54,128 nucleotides of DNA. It comes from Candidatus Anammoximicrobium sp. GTDB lineage: Bacteria > Planctomycetota > Planctomycetia > Pirellulales > Pirellulaceae. This document shows, one piece after another, positions 9,027 through 18,696 of this stretch. The translations under genes and the position numbers were made by a program. Under the pieces are notes generated by a model. It was not told the DNA's origin and ran no database searches. It saw only the letters and a program-made list of their open reading frames with translations. Each line of letters starts with the position of its first letter. The first letter of the stretch is position 1. The stretch lies in contig JAAYYU010000180.1 of NCBI GenBank assembly GCA_012515235.1, forward strand, positions 1-54,128. The letters are read 5' to 3'.

Positions 9027-10358
9027 TCAGCCCATGCGATCCAGCGTTTCCACCAGCGCCGCTTTGAGGTCGGCGAAATCCCGCAGTTCTGCGGCGACGC
9101 GCGGGTGGCCGAAGACCCGGACGCGTTTGACATAGTCGTCGAACTGTTGCTTGGCCAGGGATTGGACGACGGGAGACACCTCGCCCAACGGGCGGTACAC
9201 GTTTTCCTTGCGGAAGAAGATGTCGATTTGGAATTGCACTTCCAGTTTCGTGGGCGGCGCGTCGAACAGGATTTCCGTGGGCGCGACGCGCCGGCCGATG
9301 TGGCGACTGAGTACGGACGCGAACTCTTCGGCACAGCTCACCAGCCACGGGTATGGCCGGCGGGCCAACCGCTGGTACAGCTCCCGCTGTTCGAAATAAC
9401 TGAACTGGGCCACCCGCTTGTACAGGCGGCGGACCGGCCCGAACAGGCCGTCCAGCAGGTCTTTCGCGGGCCCCTCGCCTGCCGCTTGCAGCAGGCTGCC
9501 GATCATCTCGGCTTCGGTCTGGCGGAACAGCGAGTCCAGGTTCAGCCGGTGGTGGAGCAGGTAGAAGGCCCGTTGGAACATCGCCGTGGCCGAGCGGACC
9601 GCGTGATGCCAGTACACTTCGCTGAACATCACGTAGCGGCAGAAGACCATCATCTCCGCCGCGGTGCGGCCCTTGTCGGAGATCGCCAGGGCGTCGCCGG
9701 ACTGGTTCAGGCACAGGCTGCCGATCAATCGCTGCTGGTCGAAGTTGCGGCCGTAGGGCACGCCGGCGTGCAAGCTGTCGCGGACCAGGTAGTCCATCTT
9801 GTCGACGTCGATCGGCCCCGACAGCAGGCTGTGCAGGATTTGGGCAGCCGGATCGCGCGGCCGTTCGGACAGCAAGGCGACGACTTCCCGCGGCTGGATG
9901 CCCCAACTGCCGCGGAGGGCGTCCGCCAACTCGCCCTCCAGCAGGAAGCTGTTGGCAAACAGTTCATGCTCCGGGACGCCCGGCAGATCGAGGTCCTCGA
10001 TCGCGTGACAGAACGGCCAGTGTCCCAAGTCGTGCAGCAGCGCCGCGACGATCATCAACTCGGCGTCGCGCTGCGTCACCGCCGCGGCGAAGCGAGGATC
10101 GTGGGCCAGCTGTTTCAGGTACAGCAGGGCGATCCGGTACACGCCCAAGCAATGTTCGAACCGCGTGTGATGGGCGGCCGGATAGACCAGCGAGACCAGG
10201 CCCAGCTGGGTGATCTTCGCCAGACGGCGGAATTCGGGCGTATCGATCACCCGCTGGACGCGCCGCGTCAGCGGCACATCCAACTGGTCGGGAATCCGCA
10301 CCAGCTGCCGCCGCGCGTCCAGGTTCGAGATCTCCGGAAGCTCGTGGATCGTGTCCAT
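9027..10358 (-). CDS. HD-superfamily phosphohydrolase, dNTPase-like
   Basis: The 443-aa product belongs to the COG1078 type of HD hydrolase, related to dGTPase/SAMHD1-like triphosphohydrolases. Metal-binding and core motifs are visible in order: HTRFEHCLGVYRIA, HDLGHWPFCHAIED (the HD pair) and IDVDKMDYLVRDSLHAGV. The length is normal for the family. It begins with MDTIHELPEISNLDAR and a conserved RIPDQLDVPLTRRVQRVIDTPEFRRL region that precedes the HD core in such enzymes. Cytosolic; the probable substrate is a (deoxy)nucleoside triphosphate, but specificity cannot be read from sequence. It is separated by 51 bp from the downstream sulfatase-like gene on the same strand. Confidence 0.9.
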   Translation of the reverse strand: MDTIHELPEISNLDARRQLVRIPDQLDVPLTRRVQRVIDTPEFRRLAKITQLGLVSLVYPAAHHTRFEHCLGVYRIALLYLKQLAHDPRFAAAVTQRDAELMIVAALLHDLGHWPFCHAIEDLDLPGVPEHELFANSFLLEGELADALRGSWGIQPREVVALLSERPRDPAAQILHSLLSGPIDVDKMDYLVRDSLHAGVPYGRNFDQQRLIGSLCLNQSGDALAISDKGRTAAEMMVFCRYVMFSEVYWHHAVRSATAMFQRAFYLLHHRLNLDSLFRQTEAEMIGSLLQAAGEGPAKDLLDGLFGPVRRLYKRVAQFSYFEQRELYQRLARRPYPWLVSCAEEFASVLSRHIGRRVAPTEILFDAPPTKLEVQFQIDIFFRKENVYRPLGEVSPVVQSLAKQQFDDYVKRVRVFGHPRVAAELRDFADLKAALVETLDRMG

Positions 10359-10770
10359 CTGCTCGTTCTGGCCTCGCCTGTGCGATCTGTGCTTCTGGAT
10401 GCTTCGTGGGCGTGCCGCCGCCGCAGTCGCCGCACGCAGGGGCCGCGCAGGAGCATCAACTCGCTGGACCGCGCGCCCGACGGACTGCGCCAGCGGCTCG
10501 CAGTTTAACCGAGAATTCGGGGCCGGTGCAAGAGTGGCCTGTCGGGCGCCGGTGCAAGAGTGCCCGGATCAAGCACTCGGCCGAAGTTCCAGAATGACGC
10601 CCGACGGGATGCGTCCGAAGAACGGGTTGCCGCCGTTTCCGTCGGTCGTGCGAACTGCGGTTGCGGGCTCCATCCCCCGCTTTTCCTCGCGCGCGTGCCG
10701 GGTTAGCATCGTGCGAGAAGCCGCTGTCGCATCCGCCAGAACGCGTTGGAGTCCGGAAGAATCAGGCGCC
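10359..10770. other. Divergent intergenic region
   Basis: This 412-bp stretch separates the HD phosphohydrolase (minus) from the GH43-like gene (plus). No gene is supported. It contains a 15-bp direct repeat described separately and should hold two divergent promoters, none of which is clear by eye. Confidence 0.5.
10522..10562. repeat. Two 15-bp direct repeats, 26-bp period
   Basis: The sequence GCCGGTGCAAGAGTG occurs at 10522-10536 and again, identical, at 10548-10562. The spacing of 26 bp is not a whole number of helical turns. It could be a regulator binding site or a local duplication in the upstream region of two divergent genes. Confidence 0.45.
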
Positions 10771-11772
10771 ATGAAAGACAACCTCGCCGCACTGCTGGTT
10801 GCCTGTCTGTCTGCGGCCTGTCTGTCTGCGCCGTCGGCGGCCGGCGTTAGCGCCGCGGAGCCGGCGGCGGTATCCTTGGCCGCGATTCGCTCGCCGGTCC
10901 TTTTTCGCGGCGATGCCACGACGGCGTACCGCGATCCGGCCGTGATTTTCCAGGACGGCTGGTTCCGGCTCTTTTTCACCCTGGTCAAGATCGAGCCGGA
11001 CCGGCGACCGTATTCGTACACCGCGTGGAGCAAGAGCCGGGACCTGGTTCACTGGAGCGAACCCGTGGTGTTCACTCCGCGCGATCCACGTCTGAACTAC
11101 GGCAGTCCCGGCAACATCATCCGCTGGGGCGACCGCTGGGTGTTGTGTCTGCAGACCTACCCTCGTCCGAACGGCGAGCGGTACGGCAACGACTCCGCAC
11201 GCATCTGGACCATGCGCAGCAGCGATCTGGAAACGTGGGACGAGCCGGAACTGTTGCGCGTCAAGGGGCCCGACGTGCCCGTGGAGCAGATGGGGCGGAT
11301 GATCGACGCGTATCTGCTGGCGGACAAGGACGAGCCGGGCAAGTGGTGGTGTTTTTACAAGCAGGCGGGGATGAGCCGGTCCTGGTCGCGCGACCTGCGG
11401 ACCTGGGCGTACGCCGGCCGGACCTCGGCAGGCGAGAACGCCTGTGTGCTGATCGACGGCGACGAGTACGTGCTGTTTCACTCTCCGGCCAACGGCATTG
11501 GCGTGAAACGCTCGCGCGATCTGCAAACGTGGCGGGACGAGGGCCTGCTCACGCTGGGGCAGACCACCTGGCGCTGGGCCCAAGGCCGGTTGACCGCAGG
11601 CTTTGTGCTGGACCTTCGCCGCGAGCCGGCGGTGGGCCGGGCCCTGATGTTCTTTCACGCCTCTGAATTCCCGGAGCACGACCCTCGGGGCGGCTTTGAC
11701 AATTTCGCCAGCCTCGGTCTGGCTTGGAGCGCCGATCTGAAGACCTGGACGTGGCCCGGCAAGGAGGAATGA
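10771..11772 (+). CDS. Secreted GH43-like five-bladed propeller protein
   Basis: The 333-aa product has a signal peptide (LAALLVACLSAACLSAPSAAG) and then repeated blade signatures of the GH43/62/32/68-type beta-propeller fold: YRDPAVIFQDGWFRLFFT, YTAWSKSRDLVHWSEP, WTMRSSDLETWDEP, SRSWSRDLRTWAY, VKRSRDLQTWRDE and LAWSADLKTWTW. The RDP element near the N-terminus matches the catalytic-base region of GH43. The 'S-xDLxxW' repeats are the usual blade motif. Such proteins act on arabinosides, xylosides or similar glycans, but many planctomycete members have no known activity. The ATG at 10771 was chosen because it starts the signal peptide. The DUF6259 gene starts 62 bp downstream in the same direction. 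Confidence 0.75.
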   Translation: MKDNLAALLVACLSAACLSAPSAAGVSAAEPAAVSLAAIRSPVLFRGDATTAYRDPAVIFQDGWFRLFFTLVKIEPDRRPYSYTAWSKSRDLVHWSEPVVFTPRDPRLNYGSPGNIIRWGDRWVLCLQTYPRPNGERYGNDSARIWTMRSSDLETWDEPELLRVKGPDVPVEQMGRMIDAYLLADKDEPGKWWCFYKQAGMSRSWSRDLRTWAYAGRTSAGENACVLIDGDEYVLFHSPANGIGVKRSRDLQTWRDEGLLTLGQTTWRWAQGRLTAGFVLDLRREPAVGRALMFFHASEFPEHDPRGGFDNFASLGLAWSADLKTWTWPGKEE

Positions 11773-11834
11773 TTGCCGGCGAGACTCGCGTCCGCACACC
11801 CACGGAAAAGACTTTTTGAGGAAGGTAACTCGCC

Positions 11835-14800
11835 ATGACGACGATTGGAAAATTCGCTGCGGCGGTGCTGCTGGGGCTGGCCGGCGCCGCGCCGGTGTGC
11901 GCGGAGGCCGTTTGGCTGCGGATCGACAACGTGCCGGAAAACGGACTGGTGGTGGCCGAGGTGGACCTGACCGCGGCGGCCCAGTGGTGCGGCGTCGCCA
12001 GCGTGACGCCGGCAGGGATTCGAGCGGTGGCGGACAGCGGCGCGACGCTCCAGTTCGTTCCGGATGCGGACTTCGATCCGCAGAAGAACGTGCGCGGCGT
12101 CCTGGTCGCGCGGCTGCCTGGCGGGGCTCCGGCGCGGCTGCGTCTGGAGTTGGACACCGGGGCGGCCGCCCCGGTGTCCGGCGACGGCGTTGTCGAGACG
12201 GCCGGATTCCGGATCGTCCACGACCCGGCCCGGCAGGGCGGATTGCCGTCGCAGTTGGTGTTCCGCGCCACGGGCAAGACCTGGGAAACGATCCGCTGGC
12301 AGGACCGTCTGCATCACGCTCAGCACGGCGGCTACCGCATCGCGGACGATCGGCAAGCGGTGGTGACGCGCATCGCCGACGGGCCGCTGGCTGCCGCCGT
12401 GCGCGTGGCCAGCCGGTTTGTGCGCGGCGACGGGAGCGCGCCGGAGTCGAAACCGGACGCGATCTACCAGTGGCTGTACCTCCGCGATCGACCGTTGGTG
12501 TACGTGACGGTGGTCCAACGCCAGCAGCAGCCGTACGCCTGGAACGAAGCCCACTTCCTGGAATGTCACCAGTCGGGCGACGAGCTGCCGCAATGGTCCG
12601 GCGGGAATCCAGCGCGCAGCGGCGAGTTCAGCGGGGCGGACCGCAGCCAGCCGTTCCGCGATTGGGCCGCCCTGCACGACGGCCGCAACGCCGTTGCCGT
12701 GTTGCGTTCCGGCCAGATGACGATCTACGATGGCAAAGGCGGCTATGGCCCGTACCTGCACGCCCACAGCTCGCTGGCCTGGCAGGCCTGGAGCGGCACG
12801 CAACGGCGACTGGCGGCGTGGCTCTGGATCGGCAGCGACGAGCGTGCCGCCCAGGCCGTGGCCCAGGCGGCGGAGCAGTTGCCGCAGGGAGCCGACGTGA
12901 CCGTGACGGTCGAGCGGGTACAGACGCGGCTGGAGCAGGCGCGCGCGGAAGCGGCCCAGCGAACCGGGGACGCGTTGCGTCAAGCGCGACGGCAAGTGGC
13001 CGTCGCCGAACGGTTGGAACGTCAAGGCCGATTCCAGGCGGCGCTGGACGCCGCCGACGGCAAGTTGCCGCCGACGCTGCAGATGCTGTCCGCCGGCGAT
13101 CTGGGACTGCTGTTGGAACGGACGCCCAAGGGAATCCGCGTCGTGCAGTTGCTCGATGCGGCGTCGGGCGTCCAGTTGTTCGCGCCCCAGCCGCTGCCGC
13201 TGTTTTCGCTTGCGCTGCGGCGAAGCGGCGCCCAGGACGACACGCTCGTCGCGGCCGACGACGGCTGGCGCGAGGCACGGATCGAGCGGCGGGACGAAGG
13301 CCCGTTGCGGCTCGTCTGGTCGGGCTCGCAATCCGACGGCTTGGACGCCTTGCGCGTCGAAGCGGCGGCGGCGCCGGACGAGGCGGGCAGCGCGATCCGC
13401 TGGACGTTGCGCGTCGAGACTCCGGCCGATTGGCAATTGCGGGAAGTCACGTTTCCCCAAGTCGCCGTGGCCGACCTGGGGCGGCAGGCGGACGTCGTGT
13501 TCCCGCGCGGTTCCGGCGAAATCCAGCGTGGGTTGTGGCAGCGGGCGTTCACCTGCTCCGGCCGGTATCCCAGCGGCTGGACGAGCATGCAATGGCTGGC
13601 CGCCTATGACACGGCCCGGCAGACGGGGCTGTACGTCGCGATGCACGATCCGGGGGCCGCGACCAAGCAAATCCAGTTGGACAGCCGGCCCGCCGAGCGC
13701 GCGGTCGCCTTTGCGTTTGAGCATCCGCCGGCCGGGCTCGGCCAGCCCGGCGGGGCGTTCGTGTTGCCGGGCGAAGCCGTCTGGCAGTTGCTGCGCGGCG
13801 ACTGGTTCGACGCGGCGCAGATCTATCGCCAATGGGCCAGCCGGAACGCGAAATGGTGGCCCGAGTTGGGGCCTGACGGCCGTGCGGACACGCCGCTATG
13901 GATGCGCGAATTGCCGGCCTGGGCGCTGGCCAGCGGCAAGCCGGAGAGCGTCGTGCCGCAGGTGAAACGGTTTGCCGAGGCGTTGGGCGTGTCGGTCGGC
14001 GTCCACTGGTACAACTGGCATCAGATTCCGTTCGACAACGATTACCCGCACTACTTCCCGACGCACGACGGATTCAAGGAGGCCGTGGCCGAACTGCAGC
14101 GCGGGTCCGTGTACGTCATGCCCTACATCAACGGCCGGCTGTGGGACACGCGCGACCGCGGCCAGGAGGATGCTGAATTCACCAAGGTGGCCAAGGCCGC
14201 GGCCACGAAGAACGAGCAAGGCGAACCGTACGTCGAGACCTACGGCAGCAAGGAACCGGACGGCAGCCCGGTCCGGCTGGCCGCCATGTGTCCGACCACG
14301 GAGGTCTGGCGGAACAAGGTCCGCGAGATCGTCGGCCGGCTGACCAACGAATGCGGCGTCAAGGCGGTGTACATCGACCAGGTAGCGGCGGCCTCGCCCC
14401 CGCTGTGCATGGACCGCTCGCACGGCCATCCGACGGGCGGCGGCGACTGGTGGACGGCCGGCTACTGGGAACTGCTCCACCGCATCCACCGGGACCTGCC
14501 GCCGGATCGGATGCTGACGACCGAGTGCAACGCGGAACCGTACACCCACGTGTTCGACGGCTATCTGACCTGGCACTGGCAGTACGACGGGCAGGTCCCC
14601 GCGTTTCCCGCTGTGTACGGCGGCGCCGTGCAGATGTTCGGCCGCGCGTACCGTGGCGGCGAGACCAAGGACCTGGCGTTGCGGATGAAAGCGGGGCAAC
14701 AGCTGGTCTTTGGCGAGCAGATCGGCTGGCTGAGCCCGTCGGTGGTCAACGAGGCGGAGAATTTCGCCTTCTTCCGCCAAGTGGTGCGGCTGCGCTGGCT

Positions 14801-15170
14801 GCTGAAACGGTACTTCTACGCCGGCCAGATGGCTCGCCCGCCGAAGCTGATCGGGCCGATCCCGCGCGTGACCGCGGATTGGCAGTGGAGCGGCCGCTGG
14901 CCGGTGACGACGGACGCCTTGCTAGCAGGGGCCTGGTCGCTGCCTGCGGACAAGCGGTTGGTGCTGTTGTTTGTGAACGTGAGCGATCAACCGCTGACGG
15001 TGGCCTGCGATTTCACCGCCGATCAGTACGCCTTGCCCGGCGAGACGTTCGCGGCGGTGGAATTGACGTCGGAAGGCGAGGGCCAGAAGTGGACCGCGCC
15101 GCGGACGTTCCGCCGCGACGTGTCGCTGCCGCCCCACACCGCGCGCGCGTGGCAACTGAGCGGCGAGTGA
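11835..15170 (+). CDS. Secreted DUF6259 glycoside-hydrolase-like protein (1111 aa)
   Basis: A signal peptide (FAAAVLLGLAGAAPVCAEA) precedes about 650 residues of beta-rich sequence. A DUF6259-type catalytic-like region then runs from about residue 684 (LPAWALASGKPESV) and includes GVHWYNWHQIPFDNDYPHYFP, VYIDQVAAASPPLCMDRSHGHP (about 845-866) and LTTECNAEPY (about 893). The Asp and Glu in these motifs are plausible catalytic residues by analogy with GH families on TIM barrels; this is inference. A coiled helical part around residues 370-410 is rich in Arg, Ala and Glu. An excellent Shine-Dalgarno (AGGAAGG) lies 9 nt before the ATG at 11835. A paralogue with the same DQV...SHGHP signature lies at 31244-33874. 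Confidence 0.8.
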   Translation: MTTIGKFAAAVLLGLAGAAPVCAEAVWLRIDNVPENGLVVAEVDLTAAAQWCGVASVTPAGIRAVADSGATLQFVPDADFDPQKNVRGVLVARLPGGAPARLRLELDTGAAAPVSGDGVVETAGFRIVHDPARQGGLPSQLVFRATGKTWETIRWQDRLHHAQHGGYRIADDRQAVVTRIADGPLAAAVRVASRFVRGDGSAPESKPDAIYQWLYLRDRPLVYVTVVQRQQQPYAWNEAHFLECHQSGDELPQWSGGNPARSGEFSGADRSQPFRDWAALHDGRNAVAVLRSGQMTIYDGKGGYGPYLHAHSSLAWQAWSGTQRRLAAWLWIGSDERAAQAVAQAAEQLPQGADVTVTVERVQTRLEQARAEAAQRTGDALRQARRQVAVAERLERQGRFQAALDAADGKLPPTLQMLSAGDLGLLLERTPKGIRVVQLLDAASGVQLFAPQPLPLFSLALRRSGAQDDTLVAADDGWREARIERRDEGPLRLVWSGSQSDGLDALRVEAAAAPDEAGSAIRWTLRVETPADWQLREVTFPQVAVADLGRQADVVFPRGSGEIQRGLWQRAFTCSGRYPSGWTSMQWLAAYDTARQTGLYVAMHDPGAATKQIQLDSRPAERAVAFAFEHPPAGLGQPGGAFVLPGEAVWQLLRGDWFDAAQIYRQWASRNAKWWPELGPDGRADTPLWMRELPAWALASGKPESVVPQVKRFAEALGVSVGVHWYNWHQIPFDNDYPHYFPTHDGFKEAVAELQRGSVYVMPYINGRLWDTRDRGQEDAEFTKVAKAAATKNEQGEPYVETYGSKEPDGSPVRLAAMCPTTEVWRNKVREIVGRLTNECGVKAVYIDQVAAASPPLCMDRSHGHPTGGGDWWTAGYWELLHRIHRDLPPDRMLTTECNAEPYTHVFDGYLTWHWQYDGQVPAFPAVYGGAVQMFGRAYRGGETKDLALRMKAGQQLVFGEQIGWLSPSVVNEAENFAFFRQVVRLRWLLKRYFYAGQMARPPKLIGPIPRVTADWQWSGRWPVTTDALLAGAWSLPADKRLVLLFVNVSDQPLTVACDFTADQYALPGETFAAVELTSEGEGQKWTAPRTFRRDVSLPPHTARAWQLSGE

Positions 15171-15295
15171 CGGGATTGACGCCAGACAGCCGGTTCGGAT
15201 ACCATGTCCCGGCTGTTTTCAAGGTCCCGCCGCGACGCGTGACGGCGGCTGTTTGTTGGACGCGAAAGGACTGCCGTAGCCGTCAGGCGAAGATT

Positions 15296-16486
15296 GTGTT
15301 TCCCAAGCTCATCACCAGATACGTGACTGCCGAGTTGTTGAAGGTCTTCCTCGCAACGCTCACAGTGTTCACCCTGCTGATGACCATCGTGGGACTGGCG
15401 CAGGAAGCCGTTCGGCAGGGGCTGGGATTGCTGCCGATCGTGCGGATGATTCCCTACACGCTGCCCAACGCGCTGGTGTTCGCCCTGCCGGGAACGATTC
15501 TGTTCAGCGTCTGTCTGGTCTTTGGCCGGATGTCGGCGTCCCGAGAGCTGGTGGCGATGAAAGCGTTGGGAATCTCGCCGACCGCGGTGATTCGGCCTGC
15601 GTTGGCGCTGGCTTTCTTCGTCAGTCTGGTCACGGTCTGGCTGGTCGATGTGGCCTTCTCCTGGGGCCGGGCCGGAATCCAGCGCGTGATTCTGGAGTCG
15701 GCCGAGGAGATCGCTTACGGCGTGTTGCGGACTCAGCGCTCGTACAGCACCCGGCAGTTCTCCATCACGGTGGGCCGCATCGAGGGCCATCGGCTGCTGC
15801 AGACGACCGTCACGATCCGCCGTCCCGACGGCCAGGACGTGACGATGACGGCCCGCGAGGCCCAACTGCACGCCGCCGTGGAAGAGAACGCGCTGAAAAT
15901 CACGCTCACCGACGGCTTCGTCGAAATCGGCCCCCGCACCGTGATTCGATTTCCCGACACGGAGCAGCACCTGATTCCGCTCACCTCGCGCGAGGAGCGT
16001 GAGCAAGCGGCGATGCATCCGTCGCACATGCAGTTGTGGCGGATTTCCTCCGCCAAGCAGGAGCAGCGCGAGCGGATTGAGCGTTGCGAGCAGTCTCTGG
16101 CTGCCGAAGCGGGTTATCAGCTGTTGACCGGCGATTTCCAGGGTTTGACGGACGCAGCTTGGCGCCGGCGGCTGAACGAATTGGACCGCGAGCGGCAACG
16201 ACTGCACCGTCTGGAGACCGAGCCGTTCCGGCGTTGGGCCAGCGGCTTCAGTTGTCTGGCGTTCGTGATCGTCGGCGTGCCGCTGGCCATCCGGCTGCGG
16301 AACGCGGATTTCATGACCACCTTTGGGATCTGTTTCTTGCCGATCCTGATCGTCTACTATCCGCTATTCGCCTTTGGCCTGGATCGCGCCAAGCTGGGGA
16401 TCTTGCCGCCGTACTTCGTGTGGCTGGGAAACCTCGTTTGCCTGGCCATCGGCCTGTGGCAACTCCGCAAGGTGGCACGCTACTGA
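15296..16486 (+). CDS. LptF/LptG-family (YjgP/YjgQ) permease
   Basis: The 396-aa product has the YjgP/YjgQ architecture: an N-terminal ITRYVTAELLKVFLATLTVFTLLMTIVGL helix, further membrane helices around LPNALVFALPGTILFSVCLVFGRMSASRELVAMKALGIS, a periplasmic domain of about 200 residues, and C-terminal helices (FRRWASGFSCLAFVIVGVPLAIRLRN and onward). In LPS-making bacteria these proteins are the membrane part of the LptB2FG transporter. Only one permease is present here and no LptB is next to it. The start is inferred as GTG at 15296, the only suitable codon before the first helix, with AGGCGA upstream. It follows the DUF6259 gene by 125 bp and is convergent with mlaD. Confidence 0.85.
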   Translation: MFPKLITRYVTAELLKVFLATLTVFTLLMTIVGLAQEAVRQGLGLLPIVRMIPYTLPNALVFALPGTILFSVCLVFGRMSASRELVAMKALGISPTAVIRPALALAFFVSLVTVWLVDVAFSWGRAGIQRVILESAEEIAYGVLRTQRSYSTRQFSITVGRIEGHRLLQTTVTIRRPDGQDVTMTAREAQLHAAVEENALKITLTDGFVEIGPRTVIRFPDTEQHLIPLTSREEREQAAMHPSHMQLWRISSAKQEQRERIERCEQSLAAEAGYQLLTGDFQGLTDAAWRRRLNELDRERQRLHRLETEPFRRWASGFSCLAFVIVGVPLAIRLRNADFMTTFGICFLPILIVYYPLFAFGLDRAKLGILPPYFVWLGNLVCLAIGLWQLRKVARY

Positions 16487-16521
16487 GCCCCTGTCGAGAA
16501 TCAACTCCGCGGTTTTCTCGG

Positions 16522-16539
16522 AGCGGACTTCCGTCCGCT
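16522..16539. terminator. Hairpin between convergent genes
   Basis: A perfect 7-bp stem (AGCGGAC / GTCCGCT) with a TTCC tetraloop lies 36 bp after the permease stop and 47 bp after the mlaD stop, between the two converging genes. There is no real U tract on either side, so it may be a processing or Rho-type end rather than an intrinsic terminator. Confidence 0.35.
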
Positions 16540-16585
16540 TGGGCGGAAGGAATTTCGCCCTGCGTCGTGGTTCCAGGACGGGCGT

Positions 16586-17764
16586 TTACCATTCGCCGAG
16601 TCCGGTTTTCAGTCCGCCGGGGCGTTGGTCCAGGGCCCCTTTGACGCCCAGTTGTCGCGGGTCGCGGGCGATCTTGTCGGTAAAGATGCGGACGTCCTCG
16701 ACGATCGGTCGGGCGCGGCGCGTGATCTCTTCGGCGTTGCCCACGACGCGTTGGATCTGCTGGTAGACATCGTCGTCGTAGACCAGTTTGCCCAGCGTGC
16801 CTTGGCCGGAGTTCAGGGCCTCGCTGAAGGCCACGAACTGTTCCAGCAAATCGTTCAGATTTTGTGTGCTCTCCGCGACGTTGGCCACCAGTTGCGGCCC
16901 GCTTTCGCCCAGCGGTTTGGTGAACCGCTCCAAATGGTCCAGGTTCACCTTGGCCTTCTCGCTCAGTTCCTGGAAGCTGCCCAACGCGGTCCGCGCGGTG
17001 GCCATCGTCTGGCGCGTCTCGTCGACAAAGGCGGGGACGTCCCGCAACGTCTGTTTCAATTGGCTGGCAAGTTCTTCGTCGCCCAGGATTTTCTGCACGG
17101 CCTGCATCGTCCGGTCGAAGTGTTCCAGCGCCAACTCGGTCTTCTGCATGATCCGTTTGATCTGGTCGTCGTCGCCGCCGCCGACGGCCTCGTTCACGCT
17201 CCGCGCCAACTGGGACACTTCCTTGCCGGCGCCTTCCAGCGAGCGGAAGGCGGACGAGACGCTGCCCTCCAGGTTGACTAGGGCCCGCAGCGGATTGCTG
17301 ACCACGACGCCGTCCGACATGAACTCGGCGTCCGCGATCAGTTCGTTGGCCAGGCGTTCTTCGTCTTCCTCCAGCTTGCCGTTCCGATTGGCGTCGAACC
17401 GCACCAGCCGTTCGTCCTGGCCGCTGGGCACAAACTCGACGATGGCGTCGCCCAGCAGCGAACCGGTGCCGATGCGGCAGGTCTCGTGCCGCCGCAGCTT
17501 GAACTGGTCGAAGATCCTCATCCCGACCAACACGCCGCCTTCTTCCAGCAATTGCACATTGGACACGCGGCCGATCAACACGCCGCTCTTGCGGACCGGC
17601 GCGTCGACGGTGATGCCCGGCGCCTCGGGGAACTTGACGTGGATCTCGTAGCGCCCCTCCCAGACGCCGGGCCAGGCGCCGAACAGCATCACCAGGAGCA
17701 CGGTGATGATGGCCGAGGCGACGACCACCACGCCGACGCGGAATTGAAGTACTCGTTCGTCCAT
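16586..17764 (-). CDS. mlaD: MCE-domain protein MlaD-like, with an EF-hand loop
   Basis: The 392-aa product is anchored by an N-terminal helix (FRVGVVVVASAIITVLLVMLFG, about residues 8-29) and has an MCE domain (EIHVKFPEAPGITVDAPVRKSGVLIGRVSNVQL). The long C-terminal part is predicted to be helical coiled coil. It should be the substrate-binding subunit of an Mla-type phospholipid transporter acting between the two membranes. Residues 124-135 read DANRNGKLEEDE, a complete 12-residue EF-hand-type calcium loop, located just after the MCE core. It is twice as long as E. coli MlaD (about 183 aa), like many MlaD relatives in other phyla. It is the last gene of mlaE-mlaF-mlaD, 25 bp after mlaF. Confidence 0.88.
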   Translation of the reverse strand: MDERVLQFRVGVVVVASAIITVLLVMLFGAWPGVWEGRYEIHVKFPEAPGITVDAPVRKSGVLIGRVSNVQLLEEGGVLVGMRIFDQFKLRRHETCRIGTGSLLGDAIVEFVPSGQDERLVRFDANRNGKLEEDEERLANELIADAEFMSDGVVVSNPLRALVNLEGSVSSAFRSLEGAGKEVSQLARSVNEAVGGGDDDQIKRIMQKTELALEHFDRTMQAVQKILGDEELASQLKQTLRDVPAFVDETRQTMATARTALGSFQELSEKAKVNLDHLERFTKPLGESGPQLVANVAESTQNLNDLLEQFVAFSEALNSGQGTLGKLVYDDDVYQQIQRVVGNAEEITRRARPIVEDVRIFTDKIARDPRQLGVKGALDQRPGGLKTGLGEW

Positions 17765-17789
17765 TCCCGTTCCCCTGCGCAGATCCAGG

Positions 17790-18620
17790 TCAACCCGCGG
17801 CGGCGGACCGCATTTCCATCAGCCGCTCACCCGCCTCGCCGTGCACGAACTGCCGCACGCGGGCGTCGCCGCAGCGGTCGAGGGCGCTGGGTGGTCCGTC
17901 AAAAACCACCTGCGGCTCGCCCGGTTTCAGACGCGCCACGGGGTGCAGCATGACCACCCGGTCCGCCACCTTGCGGGCCGAAAGCATGTCGTGGGTTACA
18001 ATCACGCTGGTCACCGGATGATTCCGCCGCGTGCGGATCATCAACTCGTTGATCACGTCGCTCATGATCGGATCCAGGCCGGTCGTGGGCTCGTCGTACA
18101 GGACCAGTTCCGGGTTCATCACCAGGGCCCGCGCCAAACCGACGCGTTTCCTCATGCCGCCCGAAAGTTCCGCCGGCTTCTTGGCCGTCACGGAGTCGGG
18201 CAATCCGACCTCGGCCAACCGCGCTAACACCATCTCCTGGATTTCGCCGGCGCGGTAATTCGTGTGCTGGCGGAGCGGGAAAGCGACGTTCTGGCCGATG
18301 GTCATGCTGTCGAAGAGCGCGGCGCTCTGGAACACGAATCCGAAGCGGATCCGCTGCTGCGTCAATTCACGATCGCCCAGCCGGTCCAAGCGCCGGCCGT
18401 CGAAGATCACCTCGCCGCTGCTCGGCCGCACCAGGTTCACCAGCGTCTTCAAGAGGACCGTCTTGCCGCAGCCGCTTTCGCCGATCACGACCAACGTCTG
18501 GCCGCGGGGAATCGACAGATTGATGTCCCGCAGGACCTCCTGGCGCCCAAAGCGGACGTGCAACTGCCGCACCGCGATCAGCGGCCGGTCGAGTTCAGCA
18601 GCAGAGATTGACGCGTTCAT
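17790..18620 (-). CDS. mlaF: ABC transporter ATPase MlaF-like
   Basis: The 276-aa product is a complete ABC ATPase: Walker A GESGCGKT, Q-loop region FGFVFQSAALFDSMTIGQNVAFPL, signature LSGGMRKRVGLARAL, Walker B LVLYDEPTTGLDP and switch His in VIVTHDMLSARKVADRV. The SGGMRKR signature and the IMSDVINELM segment are typical of the MlaF/Ttg2A lipid-transport group. It powers the MlaE permease for retrograde or anterograde phospholipid movement across the envelope. It sits between mlaE (76 bp) and mlaD (25 bp) on one strand, so they form one operon. No mlaB (STAS) or mlaC gene is present. Confidence 0.92.
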   Translation of the reverse strand: MNASISAAELDRPLIAVRQLHVRFGRQEVLRDINLSIPRGQTLVVIGESGCGKTVLLKTLVNLVRPSSGEVIFDGRRLDRLGDRELTQQRIRFGFVFQSAALFDSMTIGQNVAFPLRQHTNYRAGEIQEMVLARLAEVGLPDSVTAKKPAELSGGMRKRVGLARALVMNPELVLYDEPTTGLDPIMSDVINELMIRTRRNHPVTSVIVTHDMLSARKVADRVVMLHPVARLKPGEPQVVFDGPPSALDRCGDARVRQFVHGEAGERLMEMRSAAAG

Positions 18621-18696
18621 GATGGTCCCGATCGGATGCAGACGTGGGGCAGAAATCCGCAGGCCGGTCGCTTGCGACGCGGCCGCAGAACTCTTG

